Assembly: GCA_964608735.1 (NCBI GenBank)
Contig: CAZSPL010000001.1
Coordinates: 12,783-76,782 of the forward strand
DNA length: 64,000 nt
Reading direction: 5' to 3'
From: CAZSPL01 sp964608735
GTDB lineage: Bacteria; JAJVIF01; JAPKYR01; CAZSPL01
A program made the translations under genes and the position numbers. The notes under the pieces were generated by a model. The model searched no databases and was not told the origin of the DNA. It worked only from the letters and a program-made list of their open reading frames with translations. Positions within the stretch are counted from its first letter, which is position 1. Every line of letters starts with the position of its first letter. Below, one piece after another: positions 24,495-33,421 of this stretch.

Positions 24495-24539
24495 ACAAAA
24501 AACATCACTCACAGAGCGGTAATACCGCTCACTTGAGCC

Positions 24540-24608
24540 CTACTTCTTCTTCTTCTTCGGCGCAGGCTTCTTCGGCTCAGACTTCTTCGCCTTCTTCTTT
24601 GCAGCCAT
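24540..24608 (-). CDS. 22-residue lysine-rich basic protein
   Basis: An ATG at 24608 preceded by an ideal AGGTGA five bases upstream opens 22 codons ending at TAG 24540. The product starts MAAKKKAKKSEPKK and has 12 lysines plus Ala/Pro, with no acidic residue except one Glu. It resembles the lysine-rich tails of histone H1-like or Hu-type nucleoid proteins, but stands alone. Two strong terminators follow and about 400 bases of non-coding AT-rich DNA precede it, so it has its own transcription unit. A role in binding nucleic acid is inferred from charge only. Confidence 0.6.
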   Translation of the reverse strand: MAAKKKAKKSEPKKPAPKKKKK

Positions 24609-25017
24609 CCCGGTCACCTGCCTTTTATTTTGATCCATTAAAAATAAGCCTTTTAAATTAAAGTTTACAATGAAGATTAAACCACGTGGCAAGCCTGCTG
24701 ACAAGCTTTTTTCCTCATTAAACAGGCAATTTTTTTAGGCGCCCAAAACCCCCGCTTCAAGGCAACTCAAAGCTAGTCCGCGATCATTAAAAAAACAAGT
24801 TATCCACAATTGAGGCTTCTATTCACTGTTACAGCTCTTTTGCCTGCATTAAATTTAAAGCTCCCTAAGAATCAGTCTCAGCAATGGGTCAAAATGTATC
24901 ATTAAAACAAAAATTAAATTTTCATATTTCTGAAAACCTGATTAATAAAGGGGAAAACGGTACCTTTTGTCCCGTATAGCTTATAGAATGTACCCTTGAG
25001 AGTGAGGATGAAACAGC
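24609..25017. other. AT-rich intergenic region, no gene seen
   Basis: About 400 bases between the divergent lysine-rich gene and the zinc-ribbon/TPR-like gene. It is markedly richer in A+T than its surroundings, has short A- and T-runs and no coding frame I would support. It must hold the two divergent promoters. I see no clear riboswitch or RNA gene. Confidence 0.6.
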
Positions 25018-25839
25018 TTGATTTGTCCTAAGTGCGGAAATGATGCAGGCAGGTCCATGGTATGTCCCGAATGCGGCGCGGCGCTTAAACAACCACCCGG
25101 ACCGATTCCTGTTGCGCGGGATGACGAACCCCGCCCGAGCATGCCGTGGTATATCATCCTTGGTCTCTTCCTGTTGATCGCGATTGCCGTCGGCTATATA
25201 TATTCACAAAGCAACGGCTACCTGTCCGCTAAAGCGCGCCGCCTTATCGCGAAAGGTGATTATTCCGGCGGCGTCGAAATCCTCTACGACATAATGAAGC
25301 GTACCGGACCGAACAGCGAACTCATAAATCTCGCGAGCGACGGGCTTCGTATGCAAGGCGCGGAACGGATGGACAAGGGAAACTTCGATACGGCGTTGCC
25401 CCTGTTCGATGAAATCATCCGGATAAACGAAAGCGCCGAAGCCGTTGGCGGAAGCAAGCTGAATATCCTGCAGGCCCTGGTTTACAAGGCAACCTGCCAC
25501 TTGAAGTTCGCGCAGGACGAAGGGAAATACGTCAACCCCTTCGGGAAGGAAATAATGGAAGCAGAGGATTCCATCGAAAACGGGCTTGATATCGCGGAAG
25601 AATTGGATGCATCGGAAACACAGGAATACTTCGCGGATCTTTATTTCTTATCGGCCAACATCGATGGCGAGCGGGCCGCGGCGTTTTTGGATTTGAAGAA
25701 CATCCCCCAGGCGCGCGCATATTTAATTCAAGCTAAAGCCGCGCTCGACAAGGCTTATGAATATGGGCACTTCAAAGAGGAGTATGCATCTCTTCGCACA
25801 CAGTTAAACTCCCTGCAGAACCACTTAACCGGCAATTGA
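25018..25839 (+). CDS. Zinc-ribbon, single-pass membrane protein with TPR-like helical domain
   Basis: The 273-residue protein starts at TTG 25018 directly before a zinc ribbon (ICPKCG...VCPECGAAL), then a Pro-rich linker, a membrane segment (about residues 43-62, WYIILGLFLLIAIAVGYIY) and a helical domain of about 200 residues with tetratricopeptide-like spacing (AKGDYSGGVEILYDIM, KGNFDTALPLFDEII, IPQARAYLIQAKAALD). GAGGA lies about 10 bases upstream. A 7-codon frame from ATG 25008 overlaps the start in another frame. It has the same layout (zinc ribbon, membrane pass, helical repeats) as the Sel1 protein at 21919, suggesting a related role. Function unknown. Confidence 0.85.
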   Translation: MICPKCGNDAGRSMVCPECGAALKQPPGPIPVARDDEPRPSMPWYIILGLFLLIAIAVGYIYSQSNGYLSAKARRLIAKGDYSGGVEILYDIMKRTGPNSELINLASDGLRMQGAERMDKGNFDTALPLFDEIIRINESAEAVGGSKLNILQALVYKATCHLKFAQDEGKYVNPFGKEIMEAEDSIENGLDIAEELDASETQEYFADLYFLSANIDGERAAAFLDLKNIPQARAYLIQAKAALDKAYEYGHFKEEYASLRTQLNSLQNHLTGN

Positions 25840-25850
25840 TTGACGGGGTG

Positions 25851-25870
25851 AAAAACTCCCGACGGGAGTT
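25851..25870 (-). terminator. Rho-independent terminator of the corrinoid-protein gene
   Basis: AACTCCC (25854-25860) pairs with GGGAGTT (25864-25870) around GAC; on the minus strand the arm ends in TTTTT (25855-25851). It lies 120 bases after the corrinoid-protein stop and 12 bases after the convergent gene. Confidence 0.65.
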
Positions 25871-25989
25871 ATCCGCTTCCTCACGGTATGCACCCCGCAA
25901 GGGCTCCTTATCGCATCACGAATGTTGGAAAATACTTCTGCATTATTCTGCTTAACAGGGATGTTTACTACAAGGGGGCATGCCGCGTA

Positions 25990-26628
25990 TTAGCGTTTAT
26001 TCAACAACCTGTGGAGCACATCGACCGCCGATGCCGCATCCGGCGCGAAACCGTCGGCGCCGATTTCGCGCGCGAAGCGTTCCGACAACGGCGCGCCGCC
26101 GACCATGATGATGATGCCGTCGCGCAGCCCGGCTTCGGTTATCGCCGCGACTGTGTGCGCCATGTTCGGCATGGTGGTCGTAAGCAGGCTCGACATCAGC
26201 AATGCATCGGCCCTTCCCGCACGCGCCGCATCGACGAATTTTTCGGGATGAACATCGTGGCCGAGGTCGACGACATCGAACCCGGCGCCCTTGAGCATCA
26301 TGCCGACGAGATTCTTCCCGATGTCGTGTATGTCATCCTTTACGGTTCCGATAACAAGCCTGCCGCGGGGCTCGACACCACTCTCGGTGAGCAACGGTTC
26401 GAGTATCGACATGCCGCCGTTCATCGCTCTCGCCGCTATCAATACTTCCGGTACGAAGAATTCCCCTTCCCTGAACCTGCGACCCACTTCCGACATGCCT
26501 GAGATCAGGCCGTCGTTGAGTATCGCCTCGGCATCGATGCCATCGGCAAGCGCGCTCCTTACATTGTCGATGCAATCCTGGAGCCGGCCGTCTATTACTG
26601 ATGAACGTATTGTTTCTATAATGCTCAT
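25990..26628 (-). CDS. Corrinoid (cobalamin-binding) methyltransferase protein
   Basis: The 212-residue protein has the two-domain layout of MtbC/MttC/MetH-type corrinoid proteins: a helical B12 cap domain (about residues 1-85, EAILNDGLISGMSEVGRRF, GEFFVPEVLIAARAM) and a Rossmann-like B12 domain with the lower-ligand motif DIHDIGKN (D-x-H-x-x-G), followed by SLLTTTM and VGGAPL. It would carry a methyl group on cobalt between a substrate methyltransferase and an acceptor. No methyltransferase gene lies beside it, so its partner is encoded elsewhere. A small gene precedes it by 15 bases. Confidence 0.93.
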   Translation of the reverse strand: MSIIETIRSSVIDGRLQDCIDNVRSALADGIDAEAILNDGLISGMSEVGRRFREGEFFVPEVLIAARAMNGGMSILEPLLTESGVEPRGRLVIGTVKDDIHDIGKNLVGMMLKGAGFDVVDLGHDVHPEKFVDAARAGRADALLMSSLLTTTMPNMAHTVAAITEAGLRDGIIIMVGGAPLSERFAREIGADGFAPDAASAVDVLHRLLNKR

Positions 26629-26643
26629 CGATTAAAACTTGAT

Positions 26644-26799
26644 TCAGTCTTCATATCCCGGCACGGTCTTGAGCTCGCTGATGAAATATTCCCTGTCTTC
26701 ATCCTTGGCGATAACCTCCGTCGCCTTCTTCGCGAGGGCAATATAGTTATCCCGTTCGCACTCTTGGGCAAGAATATAAGAAGCTGTACATTTGCGCAA
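26644..26799 (-). CDS. Small conserved-looking protein upstream of the corrinoid protein
   Basis: A 51-residue frame starting at TTG 26799 reads MRKCTASYILAQECERDNY then a helical, charged stretch and ends PGYED at TGA 26644. Composition and absence of rare codons look like a real protein, unlike the Arg-rich alternative frame from ATG 26816 on the same strand. The frame is open six more codons upstream (to a TAA pair) but without an ATG, so the start is uncertain; a frameshift joining ATG 26816 is possible. It ends 15 bases before the corrinoid-protein start, so the two are probably cotranscribed. No function is known to me. Confidence 0.5.
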   Translation of the reverse strand: MRKCTASYILAQECERDNYIALAKKATEVIAKDEDREYFISELKTVPGYED

Positions 26800-26855
26800 G
26801 CAATACGCATCGGCATAAAATTATTATAAAAATTTGAGTGGTTGAGGAAATATCT

Positions 26856-26884
26856 CTTCGTTCACGAAATTTTCGTGTTATAAT
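26856..26884 (+). promoter_or_regulatory. Promoter and palindromic operator of the acetyl-beta-lysine operon
   Basis: A perfect 15-base palindrome CACGAAATTTTCGTG (26863-26877) sits directly before a consensus -10 TATAAT (26879-26884), with a weak -35-like TTCGTT around 26856-26861. A MarR dimer bound there would block polymerase. The MarR gene starts 32 bases after the -10, so autoregulation is likely. Confidence 0.65.
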
Positions 26885-26915
26885 AATAATCTACAATTTA
26901 GCTGCCGGAGGCGGA

Positions 26916-27419
26916 ATGGCGGAAGATTTTACGGACAAATACGGCCAGCGTATGTTGCTTGCATTGCGCAGGATCATACGCGCTGTAGATAGTTATTCCC
27001 GCAAGTTGTACAGCGAGCACGATATTACCGGACCTCAGCTGATATGCCTTCTTGCGATTGTGAATGATGGGCCCATAACCCTCTCATCGCTGGGCAAACT
27101 ATATCATTTAAGCCCGAGCACGGTGAACGGGATAATCGACCGTCTCGAGGTCAAGGGGCTGGTGGTGCGCACACGGGATATAACAGACCGGAGGAAATGG
27201 TATATCTCCCCCACCAAGGCAGGGATCAAGCTGATTAAAACCGCGCCATCTCCGATGCAGGATAAGTTCACCGAGGCAGTGAGCCGGTTACCCGAGCTCG
27301 AACAAGCCGCGATTGCATTATCGCTCGAGCGCATCGTCGAGCTGATGGAGGTTGGGCGGATCGACGCGGCCCCGATCCTCGCAACCGAGACGACACTTCC
27401 ATTCGAGGAGAAAAGATAA
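26916..27419 (+). CDS. MarR-family transcriptional regulator
   Basis: The 167-residue protein has the MarR winged-helix layout: dimerisation helix, then LICLLAIVNDGPITLSSLGKLY and HLSPSTVNGIIDRLEVKGLVV (recognition helix) and the wing TRDITDRRKWYISPT. It is the first gene of the beta-lysine operon and ends one base before kamA/ablA, so it likely controls that operon through the palindrome at 26863-26877. ATG 26916 is chosen because GGAGG (26907-26911) precedes it; the in-frame extension to 26838 would start upstream of the promoter. The inducer is unknown; high salt or a lysine-related molecule would fit the context. Confidence 0.9.
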   Translation: MAEDFTDKYGQRMLLALRRIIRAVDSYSRKLYSEHDITGPQLICLLAIVNDGPITLSSLGKLYHLSPSTVNGIIDRLEVKGLVVRTRDITDRRKWYISPTKAGIKLIKTAPSPMQDKFTEAVSRLPELEQAAIALSLERIVELMEVGRIDAAPILATETTLPFEEKR

Positions 27420-28730
27420 ATGCCCACTCTTACCATACGACAAAGGGAAGTCGCACAGTTCCTGCATGATGATATCAAATCATCGCGATGGCGGGACTGG
27501 CGATGGCAGATAAAAAATAGCATCAGGAGCATCGAAGCATTCGAGAACCTGCTCGGGATCAAGTTCGACGATGAAAAGCGCCGGCAACTGGAAGAAACCA
27601 TCAGGCGTTTTCCGCTCTCGATCACGCCCTATTACCTTTCACTGATTGATAAGAGGGACATTGAGAACGACCCGGTGTTCAAACAATCATTCCCGATGTG
27701 CGATGAGCTTCATTACCACAAGGCGGATATGTGCGATCCGCTTTCGGAGGATGAAGACAAGCCGGTTGAAGGAATAACTCACCGTTACCCGGACAGGGTG
27801 CTGTTCTGCGTGAGCAATGTATGCGCGATGTATTGCCGCCATTGCACGCGGAAGAGGAAGGTCGGAGATATCGACTACATCCCGGACAGGGAGACAATCC
27901 AACTCGGGCTGGATTACATCAGGCAGACGTCTTCAGTGCGCGACGTCCTTCTTTCGGGCGGGGATCCTTTGATGTTGAGCGACGAGTACCTCGACTGGAT
28001 ACTCACGGAGCTTCGGAAAATCCCGCACGTTGAGATTATCAGAATAGGCACACGGATGCCGGTTGTACTGCCCTATCGCATAACCGACGGCTTGGTGGAG
28101 ATGCTGAGGACCCATCACCCGTTATGGATAAACACGCACTTCAATCATCCGAGGGAGATAACTTCGAGTTCGCGCGCGGCGTTGGCCAAGCTCGCCGATG
28201 CCGGCATTCCGCTGGGAAACCAGACAGTGCTTCTCGCCGGCGTAAACGACTGCCCACGCATCATCAAGGCGCTTGTGCATAAGCTCGTGGCCAATCGCGT
28301 GCGGCCATATTACCTGTATCAATGCGATCTTTCGGAGGGCTTGCATCATTTCCGCACGCCGGTGGGCAAGGGAATAGAAATAATCGAGAGCCTTGTGGGG
28401 CATACCAGTGGATTCTGCGTACCGACTTATGTAATAGACGCTCCCGGTGGAGGAGGTAAGATACCGGTTTCACCGAACTATATCGTCTCATGGGGGACCA
28501 ACAAAGTCGTGCTTCGCAATTATGAGGGAGTCATCACAACCTACCAGGAGCCGGATTCATATGTCCCCTGTTTCTGCGACCGCAATTGCAGGGAATGCAA
28601 CCTGGTGCTTCCAATAGAGGACGCGGGGGAAGACGAGATAGGCATCGCGAAACTCCTCACCGACGCCGACGACACCATCGCCCTCATCCCCAACGGCAAC
28701 GAGCGTCACGAAAGGAGAAACGGCAATTGA
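27420..28730 (+). CDS. ablA: Lysine 2,3-aminomutase (radical SAM, PLP)
   Basis: Converts L-alpha-lysine to L-beta-lysine. The 436-residue protein has the radical-SAM cluster motif CAMYCRHC (Cys135, 139, 142), the PLP-lysine motif PGGGGKIPV and the two aspartates that in lysine 2,3-aminomutase bind the substrate side-chain amine ([14 protein letters not shown] and [11 protein letters not shown]). Glutamate 2,3-aminomutase replaces these aspartates, so lysine is the likely substrate. The C-terminus has a [11 protein letters not shown] cysteine group. It lies between the MarR gene and the transporter, with ablB two genes on: the known ablAB pair for N-epsilon-acetyl-beta-lysine. Its stop overlaps the next start (TTGA). 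Confidence 0.94.
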   Translation: MPTLTIRQREVAQFLHDDIKSSRWRDWRWQIKNSIRSIEAFENLLGIKFDDEKRRQLEETIRRFPLSITPYYLSLIDKRDIENDPVFKQSFPMCDELHYHKADMCDPLSEDEDKPVEGITHRYPDRVLFCVSNVCAMYCRHCTRKRKVGDIDYIPDRETIQLGLDYIRQTSSVRDVLLSGGDPLMLSDEYLDWILTELRKIPHVEIIRIGTRMPVVLPYRITDGLVEMLRTHHPLWINTHFNHPREITSSSRAALAKLADAGIPLGNQTVLLAGVNDCPRIIKALVHKLVANRVRPYYLYQCDLSEGLHHFRTPVGKGIEIIESLVGHTSGFCVPTYVIDAPGGGGKIPVSPNYIVSWGTNKVVLRNYEGVITTYQEPDSYVPCFCDRNCRECNLVLPIEDAGEDEIGIAKLLTDADDTIALIPNGNERHERRNGN

Positions 28731-30241
28731 ACGTGTCGAAGCAACCGGGCTTGAAGCGTGGTGCAAAAAATAGCGAAATCTCTCATGGACCCCTTGGACG
28801 TCCGGGGAGAATACTTTTAGTTATCCTTCCCCTTCTATTCCTTGCCCTGTTCATAACCTGCCGGAATGCCGAGCAGCAGCCAGCGGCAGAGAAAGAAAAG
28901 CCGACATTGACGGTCGCGCTCACAGGGAAATATCCTCCTTTCAGTTTCTACGATAGTGAGGGCAACCTCGTCGGCTTCGACATCGATGTATCCAAGGCGG
29001 TCGCCGCCAGGATGGGTCGCCGTGTGAACATCATAACCACCGAATGGGATGGAATACTCGCGGGACTTCTTGCGGGCAAGTTCGACGCTATCATCGGTTC
29101 CATGGCGATTACACCGGAGAGGGAGAAGGCGGTCGACTTCTCAATGCCCTACTACATCTCGGGCGCACAATTATTCATAAACAAAAATCACGCCGATACC
29201 ATCGGGAATATCTACGAATGCAAGGGACAAAAGCTGGGAGTCGTACTGGGGGAAACGTATGAACATTACCTGCGTAACAACCACCCCGAGGTCGAAGTCG
29301 TAACCTATAAAGGGACGCCCGATATTTTCCAGGATGTCGAAAACGGGCGATTGGTTGGGTTTGTCACCGATAAGCTTGTTGGCTCTTGGCAGATCAAGAA
29401 CGCAGCCAAGCCGTTCATCCCGGTCGGCGAGTTATTGTACGAGGAGCGGATCGGCATTCCTGTAAAGAAAGATAATCCTGCATTGCTCGCCGGGATTAAC
29501 AAGGCTCTCGAAAGCATGGAGCAGGGCGGCGAATTGGATGCGATAAACAACAAATGGTTCGGGCTGGAGGAAACGAAGCGGCGCACCGGTATGACCGGCA
29601 GAGTGATAATATCCAAGCTCGCAAAGGGATTCGCCATAACGCTGCTCGTAGCGGCGGCTTCGTTGTGTATCGGATTCTTGCTCGCGGTACCGATGGGCAT
29701 CCTTCTGAACCGCGGGAAAGGGGCGGCATACCTGGCAAGCAGAAGCTTCGTGGATTTCATAAGGGGAACCCCCGTGCTTATCCAGCTGTTCTTCGTTTAT
29801 TTCGGCGCGCCGCAGGTGGGGATAATCCTTTCGCCGATCGCATCGGCGATCATAACACTGTCGATTAATTCAATGGCATACATGTCGGAGGTTGTGCGCT
29901 CCGGGCTTATGAGCGTAGACCAGGGACAGACACTGGCGGGCAGGTCGATGGGTTTTACGAAGCTCCAGGTTTTCCGCCTGATTATCTGGCCGCAGGCGTT
30001 CAGGATAGCGATACCGCCGTTGATGAACTCGGTTGTGGCTCTCACCAAGGATACGGCACTGATTTCAATCATCTCGGTAAGCGAAGTCATCAGGGAAGCA
30101 CAGACCATCATAAGTGTTACATTTAACCCGATCAAATATTACTTCATCGTGGCTATAATGTTTTTCATTTTCACCTTTCCACTTATGAAGCTCGCTGACA
30201 GGCTCGAGCGCAAAATCAAGCAGAAGGGGTATACAGAGTGA
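28727..30241 (+). CDS. Amino-acid ABC transporter, fused substrate-binding and permease protein
   Basis: The 504-residue protein fuses a lipoprotein-type signal (LFLALFITC), a family 3 amino-acid-binding domain (about residues 55-280: [43 protein letters not shown]) and a His/Glu/Gln-type permease (about 300-500: [36 protein letters not shown]). The signal and fusion place the binding domain outside the membrane. TTG 28727 is chosen: AAAGGAG lies upstream and the codon overlaps the ablA stop by four bases. With the next gene it forms a complete importer between ablA and ablB, so lysine, beta-lysine or acetyl-beta-lysine is the probable substrate; that is inference. Confidence 0.9.
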   Translation: MNVSKQPGLKRGAKNSEISHGPLGRPGRILLVILPLLFLALFITCRNAEQQPAAEKEKPTLTVALTGKYPPFSFYDSEGNLVGFDIDVSKAVAARMGRRVNIITTEWDGILAGLLAGKFDAIIGSMAITPEREKAVDFSMPYYISGAQLFINKNHADTIGNIYECKGQKLGVVLGETYEHYLRNNHPEVEVVTYKGTPDIFQDVENGRLVGFVTDKLVGSWQIKNAAKPFIPVGELLYEERIGIPVKKDNPALLAGINKALESMEQGGELDAINNKWFGLEETKRRTGMTGRVIISKLAKGFAITLLVAAASLCIGFLLAVPMGILLNRGKGAAYLASRSFVDFIRGTPVLIQLFFVYFGAPQVGIILSPIASAIITLSINSMAYMSEVVRSGLMSVDQGQTLAGRSMGFTKLQVFRLIIWPQAFRIAIPPLMNSVVALTKDTALISIISVSEVIREAQTIISVTFNPIKYYFIVAIMFFIFTFPLMKLADRLERKIKQKGYTE

Positions 30242-30933
30242 TCAAGCTGGCAAACGTATCGTTCCGCTACGGTTCGAGCGACGCCGATGCGTTGCGGGAT
30301 ATCAGCATTGAGTTTCCAAAGGGCACTATTTCAGCGGTGATGGGCGAGAGCGGATCGGGGAAAACTACGCTGCTGATGTGCCTGGGGCGGTTCTATGAGC
30401 CGAACTCCGGCTCGATCACTCTCGATGGAACGGATATATTCGAGATTGCTGAAAGTGAATTCCGCCGCCGGGTCGGGATTGTATTCCAGGATTTGCACCT
30501 TTTTCCCCACCTGAGCATTCTCGATAACATGACCCTTGCGATGGTACATGTTCTGGGGCAGGACAGGGAGGAAGCGCGGGGCGAAGCGGTGGAGACGCTC
30601 GACCGGCTCGGGATAAGGGAGTTGACTGACAGCTACCCGTCGCAGATAAGCGGCGGGCAGGCGCAAAGGGCTGCGATTGCACGGGGCTTGCTTCTCAAAC
30701 CGGAATATATGCTTCTCGATGAACCGACCAGCGCGCTGGATATCGGTACGACAGGAGATTTCGCTGCGTGGCTGCTGACGCTGCGGGAAGAGACTAATTT
30801 CATTATCGTGACGCACGATATTGAGTTTGCCAAGGATGTCGCAACCGAGGGTGTTGTTATTTCGGAAGGCCGAATTGTAGCGTCGGGAAATCCGCAAGAA
30901 TTGATTGAGACACTTCGACCACGCCAGCAATAA
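30238..30933 (+). CDS. Amino-acid ABC transporter ATP-binding protein
   Basis: The 231-residue ATPase has Walker A GESGSGKTT, Q-loop IVFQDLHLFPH, signature ISGGQAQR, Walker B YMLLDEPTSALD and H-loop VTHDIEFA. It is of the polar amino acid (GlnQ/HisP) class. GTG 30238 overlaps the permease stop by four bases (GTGA), so production is coupled. It powers the fused binding-protein/permease upstream. Confidence 0.93.
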   Translation: MIKLANVSFRYGSSDADALRDISIEFPKGTISAVMGESGSGKTTLLMCLGRFYEPNSGSITLDGTDIFEIAESEFRRRVGIVFQDLHLFPHLSILDNMTLAMVHVLGQDREEARGEAVETLDRLGIRELTDSYPSQISGGQAQRAAIARGLLLKPEYMLLDEPTSALDIGTTGDFAAWLLTLREETNFIIVTHDIEFAKDVATEGVVISEGRIVASGNPQELIETLRPRQQ

Positions 30934-30952
30934 CAAAAACCAGGAGATCGAT

Positions 30953-31792
30953 ATGAAAGATAGAATAGAGAAAATGGGTGACTCGATAATTCAGCACGGG
31001 AAATTGAATGACCGGATATACTTGATGAAACTTCACCCGGAGGATTGCCCCGCCATCATCGGTGAGCTGGACAAACTCGCCGCGGAGAATGATTACACGA
31101 AGATATTCGTCAAGGTGCCGTTTCATGAAAGCCGGGAGTTTGCAAGAACCGGCTATGAGACCGAGGCGGCAATACCGGGTTATTATGACGGCGGCGACAA
31201 AGCGTTCTTCATGAGCAAATTCTTCGACGAAGAAAGAAAGAGGGAAAACCGGCGCGCCAAGCTGCACGAGGTGCTGAATAACGCCAAGCGGAAGAAAAAT
31301 GGAACAAGCCCCGCTACGGCTTATAACAACTACATCTACAGGGCATGCACCGAGAATGATGCGCCGGCGATAGCCGGGTTGTACGGCGATGTTTTCGAGA
31401 CCTATCCATTCCCGATCCAGGACCCCGACTTCATCAGGAATATGATGAACGGAAATGTCGTCTACTATGGGGCATGGCGCGAAAGGGAACTTGGCGGAGC
31501 ATCATCCGCTGAAATCGAAGAGGCATACTCGGTTGTGGAGATGACCGACTTCGCGGTGAATCCGAAACACCGGGGGCAGGGAATATCGGCGGTGCTTCTC
31601 GAAACCATGGAACAGGAAATGCGTAAGCGGGGTATCAAGACCGCATACACGATAGCGAGAAGTTTTTCCCACGGGATGAATGCGACATTCGCCAGGCTCA
31701 ATTATATATACGCCGGTACATTGATCAACAACACAAACATCTGCGGGAACATCGAGAGCATGAATGTCTGGTACAAGAATTTGAAGTCCTAA
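30953..31792 (+). CDS. ablB: Beta-lysine N-epsilon-acetyltransferase
   Basis: Acetylates the epsilon-amino group of beta-lysine to form the compatible solute N-epsilon-acetyl-beta-lysine. The 279-residue protein has an N-terminal part typical of AblB (DRIYLMKLHPED, IFVKVPFHESREF, GYETEAAIPGYYDG, AFFMSKFF) and a C-terminal GNAT domain with the acetyl-CoA loop VNPKHRGQGISAVLL and ARSFSHGMNATFARLNY. ATG 30953 follows AGGAGATCGAT; the longer frame from 30905 overlaps the ATPase gene. It closes the operon and its stop overlaps that of the convergent protease gene. Confidence 0.93.
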   Translation: MKDRIEKMGDSIIQHGKLNDRIYLMKLHPEDCPAIIGELDKLAAENDYTKIFVKVPFHESREFARTGYETEAAIPGYYDGGDKAFFMSKFFDEERKRENRRAKLHEVLNNAKRKKNGTSPATAYNNYIYRACTENDAPAIAGLYGDVFETYPFPIQDPDFIRNMMNGNVVYYGAWRERELGGASSAEIEEAYSVVEMTDFAVNPKHRGQGISAVLLETMEQEMRKRGIKTAYTIARSFSHGMNATFARLNYIYAGTLINNTNICGNIESMNVWYKNLKS

Positions 31793-32939
31793 ATCGCCCA
31801 GTTGATGTAATACTTCCAGAGCTTGAATTTCAGCTTCATATGCCCTTCGGCGGATATCTTCATCGATGNNNNNNNNNNGATGCATCGCCATCGAGATATT
31901 CAATATCCGCCGATGTAACGCTGACAAGCGTGGAGCCGCGCGCCCCGATGTAGTAAGTGCCGCCGCGTTCGCGGGCATAGACCTGGTAGTCCCTCAAACC
32001 CGTGTTGAATGCTTCCCTGAGCCTGCCGATGACCTCGAACCCCCGGTCGATGAGTTCATCCTCGTCATCCCCCGCAAGCGTGAATGCCGGGTCATCGCCT
32101 ACATAGATCAAGCATTCGAAGTGCTCATCGACCTTGTCGCAATCCAGGTCGAGGTCGAGATGCAACCGGTAAATATTGTCGGGGACATCGATGCCGAGCG
32201 ATTCGAGATGCTTCGTCAAAATATCCACGCGTTCCTCGGCATAGGGATGTGTGGTGAAATAATTCCCTTCGAGCTGTGGATGACGTCGCTGCTGCCCCTG
32301 CATATACGTGAAGAATTCTATCATCCCGATAGGGTCGAAACCGGCGGCGATCATGAGATCCGAGCCCATAAGGTCGGCTTCGACCTCGGCATCGCGCCCG
32401 TAGGATTCTATCAGCGCCGAGCTTATCATCTGCCCCGCGATTACGGGCTCCTGTCCCTCGGTGGCGATGGCGGCAATCAGGCTCGCTATCTGGATCACCG
32501 TGAGCGTATCATTACCCTTCGCGTGATGATTCCTGATTACGTGAGTCATCTCGTGAGCCATGACCGACGCGAGCTGGTCATCGGTCTCGGCACGCTCCAC
32601 GAGTCCGCGGAAAAGAAAGATATATCCATCCGAGAGAGCGAATGCGTTTATCGAATCTTCAGCCAGCAATATAAATTCTATTTTCTTGTCGCCGGGAATC
32701 GGCGATGCCGCATCAATGAGCCGTCCGCCTATATCCGCGACTCTCGCCTTCGCGGCATCGTCTTCCCACAGGCCGAATTCATCGATGATATCCCGGATGA
32801 CGGGATCGATTTCCTTTTCTTCCTGTTCCGGCTTTTCTTCCTGCACGACAGGTTCATCGTCGGCGAATGCGAGCAGCGACATATGGGGCATCGCAACGAC
32901 TAAGGCAGCCACCACGAGAACGTAAAGCAGGTTTCGCAT
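31789..32939 (-). CDS. Exported M48-family metalloprotease (interrupted by assembly gap)
   Basis: From ATG 32939 the protein has a signal peptide (residues 1-25), a Glu-rich linker and an M48 domain with the zinc motif HEMTH (in VMAHEMTHVIRNHHA) and the downstream Glu region (GRDAEVEADLMGSDLM). HPQLEGNYFTTHPYAEERV is typical of BepA/LoiP-like M48 proteins. The frame enters the 10-N gap after IEYLDGDA. On the far side a minus frame (SMKISAEGHMKLKFKLWKYY onwards) ends at TAG 31789 and is most likely its C-terminus, though a separate gene cannot be excluded. It probably degrades misfolded envelope proteins. It follows the upstream gene by four bases. Confidence 0.85.
31869..31878. other. Assembly gap (10 N)
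   Basis: Ten N near the 3' end of the M48 protease gene. True length unknown; the protease C-terminus is therefore uncertain. Confidence 0.99.
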
Positions 32940-32943
32940 TAAA

Positions 32944-33336
32944 TTATTCAAGCGTGTAACCCCGTACAAGGCATTCCACCGCGGTTTCCGCATGGATTGT
33001 GACGATGGAATTGCCGATGAATACGGAAAGACTTCCCTCTCCCAAAGACCGGGGATTTTTGTACGATTTGCCTCTCGACAAATCATACACCTTGAAATCA
33101 CCGGGGCTTTCCATATTTATCTTGCCGTTGATCAGAACGAATTCCTGCCCCGGGGCGACTTCAATCTCCTCCCCTGCGTTCAACCTGGTATATTCAAATC
33201 CCGCGGCGCTCCGAAGATAGCTCAGCGATATGAGCGGGTCGCCGACTTCGCCCGGCCTCGCCGCGAACGCCGCGCCGGTGAAGCAAGCGCCGACAAGGAT
33301 ACCGGCGGCTATGCATAGTATGGATGACAGTTTCAC
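32944..33336 (-). CDS. Exported protein of unknown function
   Basis: From GTG 33336 the protein has about 130 residues: a signal peptide (MKLSSILCIAAGILVGACF to about AFA) and a small beta-rich domain containing GEVGDPLISLSYL, GEEIEVAPGQEFVLING and GNSIVTIHAETAVECL. GGGAGA six bases before the GTG makes it the best start; in-frame ATGs at 33369 and 33354 lie in or next to a terminator-like hairpin. The DPLISLSYL motif near the mature N-terminus is seen in several exported proteins I cannot name. It is four bases upstream of the M48 protease and may be a partner or substrate of it. Confidence 0.75.
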   Translation of the reverse strand: MKLSSILCIAAGILVGACFTGAAFAARPGEVGDPLISLSYLRSAAGFEYTRLNAGEEIEVAPGQEFVLINGKINMESPGDFKVYDLSRGKSYKNPRSLGEGSLSVFIGNSIVTIHAETAVECLVRGYTLE

Positions 33337-33356
33337 GTTTGATCTCCCGTTCATCA

Positions 33357-33378
33357 ACAAACCCGCCATCGGGCGGGT
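33357..33378 (-). terminator. Terminator-like hairpin after the deacetylase gene
   Basis: ACCCGCC (33361-33367) pairs with GGCGGGT (33372-33378) around ATCG. On the minus strand TTTGTT follows, a weak U-tract. It lies between the deacetylase stop and the exported-protein start. Confidence 0.5.
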
Positions 33379-33421
33379 AATATTCAGTTAGATAACATAT
33401 ATATATCATGAAGTGGGTGTG

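Noticed and set aside
26625..26816. 63-residue Arg-rich frame upstream of the corrinoid gene
   Set aside because: Composition (a run of six Arg) and overlap with the corrinoid-protein start look artefactual; the alternative frame at 26644-26799 is more protein-like, though a frameshift between them cannot be excluded.
31866..32903. Long plus-strand open frame opposite the M48 protease
   Set aside because: Its sequence is the antisense of a clear protease with signal peptide and HExxH motif; such shadows are common here because of codon bias.
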